Shown here: one piece after another, positions 1 through 7,042 of the stretch | How positions within the stretch are numbered: position 1 is the first letter of the stretch | Layout of the letters: every line of letters starts with the position of its first letter | Assembly (NCBI GenBank): GCA_017860075.1 | Contig: JAFNAH010000023.1 | Coordinates: forward strand, 1-9,216 | Direction: 5' to 3' | Origin: Acidobacteriota bacterium | Lineage (GTDB): Bacteria; Acidobacteriota; UBA6911 | Length of the DNA stretch: 9,216 nt | Position numbers and translations under genes: made by a program | The notes under the pieces: model-generated | The model's database searches: none | What the model saw: the letters and a program-made list of their open reading frames with translations, nothing else | What the model was told of the DNA's origin: nothing

Positions 1-233
1 TTGAGCAGGGGATCATGTGCGATCAGCCGGTAATACATCCCGTCGTAGCCGAGGCTCCCCGGGAATCTGTAGACAGATTGATTCTCAGGTGATGGGGGAA
101 GCGCCGTGGCTTCACCGGTGTGAAAGAGCGCCGTCCAGTTCGTGCCGTAGTTGAAGCGCACGGTCAGGTATTGCCAGGCAAGGGCGAGCAGGAGCGCCGT
201 CGCAGCGACGGCGAGTGGAGTCGGGCGGCGCAT
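1..233 (-). CDS. N-terminal part of a polytopic membrane protein (cut by window edge)
   Basis: Reading leftward from an ATG at 233-231 there are 77 complete codons with no stop before the window ends. The product begins MRRPTPLAVAATALLLALAW, a short positive N-terminus followed by a hydrophobic helix (about residues 6-22) that would be a first membrane segment or signal anchor. After it come NWTALFHTG (about 32-40) and GYDGMYYRLIAHDP (about 62-75). A GYDG-x-xY...AHDP pattern just after the first membrane helix is reminiscent of large bacterial integral membrane proteins, some resembling GT-C glycosyltransferases; that is recall, not a search result. An AAGGTGA Shine-Dalgarno sequence lies just before the ATG. 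The gene is divergent from the M16 peptidase. Function is unknown. Coding status rests on the open frame, the ribosome binding site and the membrane-protein character. Confidence 0.62.
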   Translation of the reverse strand, partial: MRRPTPLAVAATALLLALAWQYLTVRFNYGTNWTALFHTGEATALPPSPENQSVYRFPGSLGYDGMYYRLIAHDPLL

Positions 234-278
234 ATTTCACCTTTTCAGCGGAAACCGGCCTGCCAACATCAACGCCGG

Positions 279-307
279 ATTCTAGCTCAATAGCCCTGTT
301 GATTCAC
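279..307 (-). promoter_or_regulatory. Candidate sigma70-type promoter for the leftward membrane-protein gene
   Basis: On the minus strand the hexamer TAGAAT (279-284) matches the -10 consensus at five of six positions. GTGAAT (302-307) lies 17 bp upstream and matches the -35 consensus at only three positions. A start near 272 would give a leader of about 40 nt before the ATG at 233. The -10 is good and the -35 weak, so this is a candidate only. Confidence 0.33.
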
Positions 308-407
308 GCGTTCTCCGCGCAGCTCCGCGATCAAGCGGGTTATCCTCACCGGCGGGATCGGAATCAGGGTCGCAGTCGGTTTCGGCTTTGGAAGTCGATA
401 GATCCAG

Positions 408-430
408 GGTCCGGTCTAACAGACCGGACC
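408..430. promoter_or_regulatory. Perfect 10-bp inverted repeat upstream of the M16 peptidase (operator-like)
   Basis: GGTCCGGTCT (408-417), the spacer AAC (418-420) and AGACCGGACC (421-430) form a perfect palindrome. There is no T-run after it on either strand, so it does not look like an intrinsic terminator. It lies between two divergently transcribed genes, 40 bp before the peptidase start codon. A possible plus-strand promoter overlaps it: CTAACA (416-421, four of six matches to -35) sits 18 bp from TATGCT (440-445, four of six matches to -10). A regulator bound here would cover the -35 element. An mRNA hairpin is the alternative if transcription starts further upstream. Confidence 0.5.
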
Positions 431-469
431 TACCTCTGTTATGCTGTCGAAATTGTGCAGGGAGGGCAT

Positions 470-3211
470 GTGGCGGAAACCAGGAACGATCCGACTCTCG
501 ACTTTGAAAAGTACCGGCTGCCGAACGGGCTCGAGGTGATCCTCCTCGAGGACCATCGCCTGCCTTTGATCGCGGTCAACATCTGGTATCACGTCGGACC
601 GGCCGATGAACGTCCGGGGCTGACAGGCTTCGCCCACCTCTTCGAGCACATGATGTTCGAGGGGTCCCGCCATGTCGGTGTCAAGGAGCACATCCGGCGG
701 CTCGAGGCTGCCGGCGCGACCGAAATCAACGGCACGACGGACTTCGACCGCACAAACTACTTCGAGACCGTTCCTTCAAACCAGCTCGAACTCGCTCTCT
801 GGCTGGAGAGCGACCGGATGGGATTCCTGCTCGACAAGCTCGATGCCGAGAATCTGGAAAACCAGCGCGACGTGGTGCGCAACGAGCGCCGCCAAAGCGT
901 GGAAAGCATGCCCTACGGGCTCGTTCAGGAAGAGCTGTTTCACCAGCTGTTCCCGCGCGAACACCCTTACTATGCGTCAGTCATCGGTTCGCACGCCGAT
1001 ATCGAGGCGGCACGGCTGCAGGACGTGCGGGAGTTCTTTCGACGCTACTACGCTCCAAACAACGCCAGCCTCGCGATCGTAGGCGACATTGACCCGGAGA
1101 AGACCAGGGCCCTGGTATGGAAGTATTTCTGCACCATACCCTCCGGGCCTCCGGTGCCTCGCGTCGATATCGTTACGCCCGCCATCACATCGCCCCGGCG
1201 CGTTGCGGTCGCAGACCAGGTGGAATTGCCGCGCGTCTTCATGGCGTGGCTGACCGATCCGATCTTTCAAGGGGGGGATGCCGAGTGCGATCTGATCGGG
1301 CGGATCCTGGGTGGCCGCAAGTCGAGCCGCCTCTACCGTCGTCTGGTGTACGAGAGGCGCCTGGCTCAGGACGTCAGCGCTCATCAATATTCGCTCGCGC
1401 TTGGTTCGGTCTTTATAATTGAGGCTACGGCAAAGCCCGATGTCGCGCCGGAGGCGCTGGAACAGGCCATCGACGAGGAACTCGCGCTGCTGCGCGCAGC
1501 GGGCCCGACCCTGGAGGAACTCGAGGGAGCGCGCAACACGATCGAGACAAGCATCATCCGCGGCCTGGAGACACTGGGCGGATTCGGGGGCGTCGGCGAC
1601 CGCCTGAACCTCTACAACCACTTTCTCGGTGACCCCGGCTATCTTCACAACGACCTCGACAGATATCGAAGGGTCGATACGGAGACCCTGCGGTTGGTTG
1701 CACAAAGCAGGCTGACGGAACAGTCGCGGGTGGTGGTCTACGGCGTGCCGGGGCAGAAGGTCATCGAGGATGTTCCGAGGGCCGGCAAATCGCCGGAGGA
1801 AGTTCCGGTGCCGGAACCATCGACAGGTGAGGTGTGGCGGATGTCCCCGCCCGCGGCGGGTGCACCGTCTCCGCTCCGGTTGCCTGTCCCGGAGGTCCTC
1901 ACGCTGCCGAACGGCCTGAGGATCTACCTGGTCGAACAGCACAATCTTCCGCTCGTTTCCGCCAATATCATTGTCCTGAGCGGAAGCGACCGGAACCCGC
2001 TGCACCGCCCCGGATTGGCCTCCTTTACCGCGGAGATGCTGGACGAGGGGACGCGAATTCGGTCGGCGATGGAGATTGCCCGGGCTGCGGAGCAGCTGGG
2101 GGCGAGGCTTTCGACGGGCTCGACTGTCGATTACTCCTACGTTTCGATTCGCACCCTGAAGAGAAATCTGGAGCCGGCCTTTGAACTCGCGGCCGATGTA
2201 TTGCTGAGCCCGGCCTTCCCCAAGTCCGAGATCGATCGTGTGCGTCATGACCGGCTGACGCGGATCATCCAGCAGCGGGACGATCCGTCGACGGTCGCGG
2301 GCAAGGCGTTCCTGAGAGCAGTCTACGGTCCGGGGCATCCGTACGGGTTTTCCGAGATCGGGACGGAAGGGTCCAACCGCGATGTCTCGGAAACGGAGCT
2401 GGAAGCGTTCTGGCGCGAGGGTTACCTTCCCCAGGACGCTGCGCTTGTGGTTGCAGGTGACGTCACAGCGGGGGAGCTGCGCGACCTGGCGGAGAAACAT
2501 CTCGGGTCATGGAGGGGTACGGGAGCGCAACCCGAGCCGCCGCCGCTCGCAGAAGCACCGGCGCGCCGCGTTGTGGTCGTCGACAGGCCTGAACTGCCGC
2601 AGACCGTGCTCCGGCTCGGCCACGTGGGAGTGCATCGCGCCCACCCGGACTACATTCCTGTCGATGTAATGAACACTGCGCTCGGGGGCCTCTTCTCGAG
2701 CCGGATCAACCTCAATCTTCGCGAGGTGCACGGATACACGTACGGAGCGTCGTCGGCGTTCGCGTCCAGGCGTGGCGCCGGTCCTTTCATCGTGGCGACG
2801 AGCGTTCGAGCCGACGCGACAGCCGCGGCAATCACGGAGATCCTGCGCGAGCTCGAGAGAATGCGCACCGAGGAATTGACCGCGGACGAATTGATCACCG
2901 CGCGCGAATCCATTACCCGGTCGCTGCCGGGCCGGTTCGAGACGACCTCCCAGGCGGCGTCAAGCATCGGCAAGCTTTTCGTCCACTCGTTGCCGTTGGA
3001 CTACTACAGGACGCTCCCTGTGCGTGTGGATGCGGTTACGGCTGCGGATGCGCTGCGTGTCGCCCGCCGGTTCCTGAGGCCTGACGGGCTTGTCGTTGTG
3101 GCTGTAGGCGACCGTGGGCGCATCCTGGGAGGCCTCGAGGCGCTCGGGCTGGGCCCGATTGAGCAGGCTGACCCGGATGGAGAACCTTTGACGAAAGATT
3201 CGAAACGATGA
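470..3211 (+). CDS. M16 family zinc metallopeptidase, two-domain (active N-half, inactive C-half)
   Basis: A 913-residue M16 (pitrilysin/MPP-like) peptidase. The first half carries the inverted zinc motif HLFEH at residues 56-60 (H56 and H60 zinc ligands, E59 general base). The third ligand is E139, in RNERRQ, about 80 residues on. Between them is the conserved [10 protein letters not shown] stretch (about 93-102). A second M16 unit starts near residue 475. There the HxxEH site is replaced by SFTAE (518-522), so it cannot bind zinc, but it keeps the family R/Y pair (R751 and Y758 in REVHGYTYG). One catalytic and one degenerate half enclosing the substrate is the usual arrangement of fused bacterial M16 enzymes, which degrade peptides. 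The open frame extends to 215, but that extension is antisense to the divergent gene and has no M16 similarity. GTG at 470 follows GGAGG at 461-465 and starts just before the domain. No signal peptide is visible from this start, so a cytoplasmic location is inferred. The stop overlaps the next gene's ATG. Confidence 0.93.
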   Translation: MAETRNDPTLDFEKYRLPNGLEVILLEDHRLPLIAVNIWYHVGPADERPGLTGFAHLFEHMMFEGSRHVGVKEHIRRLEAAGATEINGTTDFDRTNYFETVPSNQLELALWLESDRMGFLLDKLDAENLENQRDVVRNERRQSVESMPYGLVQEELFHQLFPREHPYYASVIGSHADIEAARLQDVREFFRRYYAPNNASLAIVGDIDPEKTRALVWKYFCTIPSGPPVPRVDIVTPAITSPRRVAVADQVELPRVFMAWLTDPIFQGGDAECDLIGRILGGRKSSRLYRRLVYERRLAQDVSAHQYSLALGSVFIIEATAKPDVAPEALEQAIDEELALLRAAGPTLEELEGARNTIETSIIRGLETLGGFGGVGDRLNLYNHFLGDPGYLHNDLDRYRRVDTETLRLVAQSRLTEQSRVVVYGVPGQKVIEDVPRAGKSPEEVPVPEPSTGEVWRMSPPAAGAPSPLRLPVPEVLTLPNGLRIYLVEQHNLPLVSANIIVLSGSDRNPLHRPGLASFTAEMLDEGTRIRSAMEIARAAEQLGARLSTGSTVDYSYVSIRTLKRNLEPAFELAADVLLSPAFPKSEIDRVRHDRLTRIIQQRDDPSTVAGKAFLRAVYGPGHPYGFSEIGTEGSNRDVSETELEAFWREGYLPQDAALVVAGDVTAGELRDLAEKHLGSWRGTGAQPEPPPLAEAPARRVVVVDRPELPQTVLRLGHVGVHRAHPDYIPVDVMNTALGGLFSSRINLNLREVHGYTYGASSAFASRRGAGPFIVATSVRADATAAAITEILRELERMRTEELTADELITARESITRSLPGRFETTSQAASSIGKLFVHSLPLDYYRTLPVRVDAVTAADALRVARRFLRPDGLVVVAVGDRGRILGGLEALGLGPIEQADPDGEPLTKDSKR

Positions 3212-4296
3212 TGAAGATGCGCAGACCCGAGCATCTCCTCAACCTCCTGCTGGTGTTTGTGCCGGTCGCGGCGTCTCTCGAATGGGTGTTTCACGCCGGG
3301 CCGGTGTATGTTTTCGCGAGCTCTGCGCTCGCAATCGTGCCTCTTGCCGGCATCATGGGAAAGGCGACCGAAAGCCTTGCCGACAGGCTCGGCGAAGGGC
3401 CCGGGGCGCTGCTCAACGCCACGTTCGGCAATGCCGCGGAGCTTATCATCGCCGTGCTGGCTCTGCGCGCCGGCCTCCACGATCTCGTGAAGGCGTCCAT
3501 CACGGGCTCCATCATCGGAAACATTCTCCTGGTTTTCGGGTTCAGTACGCTCGTCGGCGGACTGAAACACCAGGCACAGACGTTCAACAAGACAGCTGCC
3601 GGTATCGGCTCGACCATGCTGCTGCTTAGTGCCGTAAGCCTCGTTGTGCCGGCGGTGTTTGCCCTCGTGGCGGTAGGGGACGTTCGCGCAGCCGAACGGG
3701 AGGTAAGTTTCGAAATTGCGATCGTACTGATCGCCTGTTATACCCTGGGACTGATCTTCAGCCTGAAGACCCACCGGCACCTGTACATGGGCCGGACGCC
3801 TGAGCATTCTCCGCAAAACCAGGCCGGACGGAGCGAGTCTTCCTGGAGACCGGCCGGGATTCTGCTCGGATCTACCGCCCTGGTCGCCCTGATGAGCGAG
3901 TTTCTCGTCGGTGCCGCCGAGGAGTCCGCCAGAAGCCTGGGCATGAACGACGTCTTCCTGGGCGTGATCCTCGTGGCGATCATCGGAAACGCTGCAGAGC
4001 ATTCCACAGCCGTCCTGATGGCGCGCAAGAACAAGATGGACATCGCCATCAACATCGCAGTCGGCTCCTCCATCCAGGTGGCACTCTTCGTGGCGCCGGT
4101 CCTGGTCTTCATCAGCCATTGGATAGGTCCTTCCCCGATGGATCTTCTGTTCACGCCGCTCGAGGTGATGGCCGTCGTCCTGGCGGCGGTTGTCATGGCC
4201 GTGATCACCCAGGATGGCGAGACAAACTGGATGGAGGGTGTGCAGCTGCTGGCCGTTTACGTGATCCTCGGCATCGCCTTCTTTTTCTTCAAATAG
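3208..4296 (+). CDS. cax: CAX-family Ca2+/H+ antiporter
   Basis: A 362-residue integral membrane protein of the Ca2+:cation antiporter superfamily, CAX branch, expected to export or sequester Ca2+ (possibly other divalent cations) in exchange for protons. The two diagnostic alpha-repeat motifs are present: GNAAE at residues 74-78, in a helix followed by [14 protein letters not shown], and GNAAE at 260-264, followed by [14 protein letters not shown]. The glutamates are the family's cation-binding residues. About ten or eleven hydrophobic segments are visible, split by a hydrophilic, histidine-containing loop at roughly 185-215. Length is normal for bacterial CAX proteins. The ATG at 3208 overlaps the peptidase stop as ATGA, so translation is probably coupled; a second ATG at 3211 is also possible. 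There is no independent promoter evidence, so co-transcription with the M16 gene is likely. Whether the two proteins work together is unknown. Confidence 0.93.
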   Translation: MMKMRRPEHLLNLLLVFVPVAASLEWVFHAGPVYVFASSALAIVPLAGIMGKATESLADRLGEGPGALLNATFGNAAELIIAVLALRAGLHDLVKASITGSIIGNILLVFGFSTLVGGLKHQAQTFNKTAAGIGSTMLLLSAVSLVVPAVFALVAVGDVRAAEREVSFEIAIVLIACYTLGLIFSLKTHRHLYMGRTPEHSPQNQAGRSESSWRPAGILLGSTALVALMSEFLVGAAEESARSLGMNDVFLGVILVAIIGNAAEHSTAVLMARKNKMDIAINIAVGSSIQVALFVAPVLVFISHWIGPSPMDLLFTPLEVMAVVLAAVVMAVITQDGETNWMEGVQLLAVYVILGIAFFFFK

Positions 4297-4306
4297 TCCC
4301 CACTCA

Positions 4307-4360
4307 CATGCGGCGCGGATTTTCAACCCGCCCCGGAGGCTTGAAAATCCGCCGCACATG
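4307..4360. repeat. Long imperfect inverted repeat (stem-loop) between cax and hemN
   Basis: Arms at 4307-4326 and 4341-4360 pair with a 14-nt loop. The inner ten base pairs (GGATTTTCAA against TTGAAAATCC) are perfect. The outer part, CATGCGGCGC against GCCGCACATG, pairs with small bulges. The structure begins 10 bp after the cax stop, where a transcription terminator would be expected, but it is followed only by TTTCAG and not by a true U-run. It could be a rho-independent-like terminator, an mRNA 3'-end stabiliser, or a copy of a REP/MITE-like dispersed element. The pairing is certain; the role is not. Confidence 0.6.
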
Positions 4361-4385
4361 TTTCAGCGTCTATCTTTGGCTCGCC

Positions 4386-4414
4386 TTGGTGCAGCCCTCC
4401 CGTCGTGGTAATTT
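4386..4414 (+). promoter_or_regulatory. Weak candidate promoter for hemN
   Basis: TTGGTG (4386-4391) and TAATTT (4409-4414) are separated by 17 bp in a locally AT-rich stretch just before hemN. Each hexamer matches the sigma70 consensus at only three of six positions. If used, transcription would begin within a few bases of the hemN start codon, giving an almost leaderless message. That would agree with the absence of a Shine-Dalgarno sequence. Confidence 0.25.
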
Positions 4415-4423
4415 TTGTTGGTG

Positions 4424-5839
4424 ATGAAGGCTTCGCCGAACTCAGAGTCACCCCCGGGAGCCTGGATCCTCGATGTTTCCGAGGAGATGGTCAACCGGTA
4501 CAACGTCCCGGGCCCGCGCTATACCAGCTATCCGACCGCACCGGAATGGGTGGGCGAGTTCGGGCCGGACGATCACGACCGAATCATACGTGAATCGAAC
4601 GAAGCGAAGCCGTGCCGCCCTCTGTCCCTCTATGTTCACCTCCCTTTTTGCCGGAGTCTCTGTCTCTTCTGCGGCTGTAACGTCGTCATAAACAAGAACC
4701 ACGAGGTCGCGATCCCCTACCTCGAGAAGCTGAAGTGGGAAATCGACCAGGTGTCGAGTCGCCTGGACCGTGAGCGTCCCGTGGTGCAGGCGCACTACGG
4801 TGGCGGCACGCCGACATACTTGAGCCCCGCCCAGCTTGAAGACCTGACCATGCATCTTCGGGAGCGTTTTCGGTTTGCCCCTGATGCTGAGCTCGGAATC
4901 GAGGTAGATCCGCGAGTGACGACCGAGGATCATGCCCGCACTCTGCGTCGTGTCGGTTTCAACCGCATATCGATGGGTATCCAGGACTTTAACCCGCTGG
5001 TGCAGAAGACGGTTCGCCGGTTCCAGCCTGCCGGGGAAAGCAAGGCGCTGTTCGAACTCTGCCGTTCGCTCGCCTACGAGTCCATCAACATCGACCTGAT
5101 TTACGGATTGCCGCATCAGACGCCGGAGGGCTTCACGGAATCGGTGGACAGAGTGCTCGAATGGGGGCCGGATCGTGTCGCGATGTTCAGCTACGCCCAT
5201 GTCCCGTGGATGAAGAAACAGCAGGGCTCGTTCGCCAGGTTCATTCCCCAGGGCATGGAGAAGTTTCGTATCTTCAGGGCAGGGATCGAGCGGTTCACCC
5301 GCGCGGGTTACGTTTACATCGGAATGGACCATTTTGCGCGTCCCGACGACGAGCTCTGTGTGGCTCAGCGGAGCCGGACCCTGCACAGGAACTTCCAGGG
5401 CTACACGACAAAGGCCGGGGCGGATCTGCTGGGGCTCGGCGTCAGTTCGATCAGCGGCATAGGACGCGCGTACGCCCAGAACTTCCGGGATATCAAGGAC
5501 TACTATGCCGCAATAGACCGGCAGGTCCTTCCCACCATGAGGGGCATCCGGTTGACGGATGACGACGTGATCCGGCGCGAGGTGATCAGCAGGATCCTGT
5601 GCCATTGCGTGCTGCACAAGTCAGAGATAGAACGCGAGTTCCGCTTGTCGTTCGACGAGTATTTTGCGGCCGAGCTCGCCGCCCTCAGACCGCTCGAGAA
5701 TGACGGCATGGTTGCATTGTCTCCGGACCGGATTTCAGTCACGCGGCTCGGGCGTATCTTTATTCGCAACGTTGGAATGGTTTTCGACAGGTACCTGAGG
5801 ATACCCAGGGAGAAACCGGTCTTTTCACGTACCCTTTGA
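4424..5839 (+). CDS. hemN: Oxygen-independent coproporphyrinogen III dehydrogenase (radical SAM HemN)
   Basis: A 471-residue radical SAM enzyme that converts coproporphyrinogen III to protoporphyrinogen IX in the cytoplasm by two oxidative decarboxylations, without oxygen. The N-terminal signature YNVPGPRYTSYPTA is typical of true HemN. YVHLPFC precedes the cluster motif C76-x3-C80-x2-C83-x-C85; the first three cysteines bind the 4Fe-4S cluster, and CGCN separates HemN from the heme chaperone HemW. GGGTPT, RISMGIQDFN, DLIYGLPHQT and YIGMDHFARPDDEL follow in family order, and the HemN C-terminal domain is complete. The frame is open from TTG at 4415; ATG at 4424 is preferred. ATG at 4487 would cut into the region just before the conserved RYNVPGPRY. 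No Shine-Dalgarno sequence is seen before 4424. hemH follows 20 bp downstream, probably in one operon. Confidence 0.96.
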   Translation: MKASPNSESPPGAWILDVSEEMVNRYNVPGPRYTSYPTAPEWVGEFGPDDHDRIIRESNEAKPCRPLSLYVHLPFCRSLCLFCGCNVVINKNHEVAIPYLEKLKWEIDQVSSRLDRERPVVQAHYGGGTPTYLSPAQLEDLTMHLRERFRFAPDAELGIEVDPRVTTEDHARTLRRVGFNRISMGIQDFNPLVQKTVRRFQPAGESKALFELCRSLAYESINIDLIYGLPHQTPEGFTESVDRVLEWGPDRVAMFSYAHVPWMKKQQGSFARFIPQGMEKFRIFRAGIERFTRAGYVYIGMDHFARPDDELCVAQRSRTLHRNFQGYTTKAGADLLGLGVSSISGIGRAYAQNFRDIKDYYAAIDRQVLPTMRGIRLTDDDVIRREVISRILCHCVLHKSEIEREFRLSFDEYFAAELAALRPLENDGMVALSPDRISVTRLGRIFIRNVGMVFDRYLRIPREKPVFSRTL

Positions 5840-5859
5840 CGTCTCTCGAGCGGAATTCC

Positions 5860-6867
5860 ATGACAGAAGAAGCAAGCCCTGCTACCCGGGCGAATGCGGG
5901 CGTGTTCCTCTTCAACCTCGGCGGCCCCGAAAAACTCGAGGATGTGCGGCCCTTTCTGTACAACCTGTTCTCAGATCCCGACATCATCCGAATCCGGAGC
6001 GATGTGCTCCGCAAGATGGTCGCCTGGTTCATCTCGACGGCCCGCCAGCGCAAGTCACGCGACCTCTACCGGCAGATCGGAGGTGGATCCCCGCTGCGCA
6101 GGATCACCGAGGAGCAGGCTGTCGCTCTCGCCTCGAAGCTCAAGGAGGCGGGGCATCCTGTTCGGGTTTACGTGGCGATGCGGTGCTGGACCCCGACGAT
6201 CGATGAAGCCCTGGAGCAGGCATGCCGGGACGGCGTAGACAGGCTGGTGGCCCTCCCTTTGTTCCCGCAATTCTCTTTCACCACCACCGGCTCATGCTTC
6301 AACCACCTCAAGAGGCTTCTCGCGGGGCCGCGATTCCGTCCCCGGACATCGAACATGCAGGTGGCCTATGTTGATCCCTGGCCCGAGGAACCGCTCTACA
6401 TCGAGGCACTGGCTGATCTCGTGCGCGCAGCGCGCGGCAGGTTCAGCACGGACAACCCGGGTGAGATCCACCTGCTGTACAGCGCCCATTCGATCCCTGC
6501 CCGCTACGTGACGGAGGGCGACCCGTATCTTCAGCAGACCCAGAAGACCGTGCGTCGTGTCAACGATCTGCTGGAAAACGCCCATCCCTTCACGCTCTCG
6601 TTCCAGAGCAGGGTGGGACCGGTGAAGTGGCTTGAGCCTTCGACGAGCGAGGTCATTGCCGAACTCGGTCGGGCCCGTGCGGAGCACGTTCTGGTGATCC
6701 CGATCAGCTTCGTATCCGACCATATAGAGACTCTTCAGGAGATCGACATCGGCTACAAGCAGCTGGCGGCAGAATGCGGCATCAGGGAGTTCGACAGGGC
6801 TCCTGCGCTGAACACCCATCCCAAGTTCATCGACGCCCTCGCTCGGATTGCCGTGAGGAGTATGTAG
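5860..6867 (+). CDS. hemH: Ferrochelatase
   Basis: A 335-residue ferrochelatase, which inserts Fe2+ into protoporphyrin IX to make protoheme. LFNLGGP (17-23) opens the fold and is followed by EDVRPFLYNLFSDPDII. Later come GGGSPLRRITEEQA, VAMRCWTPTI, LPLFPQFSFTTTG, SAHSIPARYV with the metal-site histidine H210, the GDPY loop, QSRVGPVKWLEPST, and FVSDHIETLQEID with the catalytic glutamate E290. Length is normal for a bacterial enzyme, and there is no C-terminal cysteine extension for a 2Fe-2S cluster. An in-frame TTG at 5836 overlaps the hemN stop, but ATG 5860 is preceded by GAGCGGA at a suitable distance. The protein then starts MTEEASP, 16 residues before LFNLGGP. Its substrate marks this as a protoporphyrin-dependent pathway, consistent with hemN and hemY on either side. 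Confidence 0.95.
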   Translation: MTEEASPATRANAGVFLFNLGGPEKLEDVRPFLYNLFSDPDIIRIRSDVLRKMVAWFISTARQRKSRDLYRQIGGGSPLRRITEEQAVALASKLKEAGHPVRVYVAMRCWTPTIDEALEQACRDGVDRLVALPLFPQFSFTTTGSCFNHLKRLLAGPRFRPRTSNMQVAYVDPWPEEPLYIEALADLVRAARGRFSTDNPGEIHLLYSAHSIPARYVTEGDPYLQQTQKTVRRVNDLLENAHPFTLSFQSRVGPVKWLEPSTSEVIAELGRARAEHVLVIPISFVSDHIETLQEIDIGYKQLAAECGIREFDRAPALNTHPKFIDALARIAVRSM

Positions 6868-6875
6868 GTCGCACA

Positions 6876-6899
6876 AGCAGCCGTCAGCTCTCAGCCTCC
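6876..6899. repeat. Degenerate TCAGC-rich intergenic motif, copy 1
   Basis: Eight bases after the hemH stop, CAGCCGTCAGCTCTCAGC (6878-6895) closely matches CAGCGGTCAGATCTCAGC at 9052-9069: 16 of 18 positions agree. Both copies are intergenic and continue with a similar CTCC-like ending. It looks like a short dispersed intergenic element, but two copies are too few to define one. Confidence 0.4.
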
Positions 6900-6962
6900 A
6901 GGCGGATTGCTCAAGAGCCCCGCATGCGTCTGAATGGAAAGAATTGTGTGACAGAGATGGTG

Positions 6963-6968
6963 TAAAAT
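6963..6968 (+). promoter_or_regulatory. Candidate -10 element for hemY
   Basis: TAAAAT matches the sigma70 -10 consensus at five of six positions, in the only AT-rich patch of the 175-bp hemH-hemY gap. No good -35 hexamer lies at 16-18 bp. An activator-dependent promoter is possible, as is simple read-through from hemH. Start of transcription near 6975 would leave a leader of about 68 nt that contains the 7001-7027 hairpin. Confidence 0.35.
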
Positions 6969-7000
6969 CGCTCTTCAGTGACTTGAGGAACCTTCAGCGG

Positions 7001-7027
7001 CTCGAGCCTTCGGCCCGGAGGCTCGGG
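7001..7027 (+). promoter_or_regulatory. Stem-loop in the hemY leader containing a GGAGG sequence
   Basis: CGAGCCT (7003-7009) pairs perfectly with AGGCTCG (7019-7025) across a 9-nt loop. On RNA the stem extends by a U-G and a C-G pair to 7001-7027. GGAGG at 7017-7021 lies partly in the 3' arm. The hairpin ends 15 nt before the hemY ATG, and no other Shine-Dalgarno sequence is visible. GGAGG is about 21 nt from the ATG, too far for normal use. The structure may tune hemY translation or may be fortuitous in GC-rich DNA. Confidence 0.4.
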
Positions 7028-7042
7028 ATCCGCACCTGAAAC

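Noticed and set aside
215..469. N-terminal extension of the M16 peptidase frame
   Set aside because: It is antisense to the start of the divergent membrane-protein gene, has no recognisable domain or signal peptide, and lacks a good ribosome binding site. GTG 470 has GGAGG upstream and begins immediately before the conserved domain.
977..2500. Minus-strand open frame (507 codons) opposite the M16 peptidase
   Set aside because: No domain character, R/Q/D-rich composition, and complete overlap with a well-conserved peptidase.
3004..4359. Long minus-strand open frame (451 codons) opposite cax
   Set aside because: Its translation is rich in H, R, D, E and Q without any domain. It is the mirror of the hydrophobic cax codons in GC-rich DNA, and cax is unmistakable on the other strand.
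4448..5617. Minus-strand open frame (389 codons) opposite hemN
   Set aside because: Complete overlap with hemN, whose motifs are all intact; the opposing translation resembles no family.
4424..5839. HemW (heme chaperone) as an alternative identity for hemN
   Set aside because: The CX3CX2CXC motif continues as CGCN, and the N-terminal YNVPGPRYTSYPTA and GMDHFARPDDEL signatures belong to true HemN.
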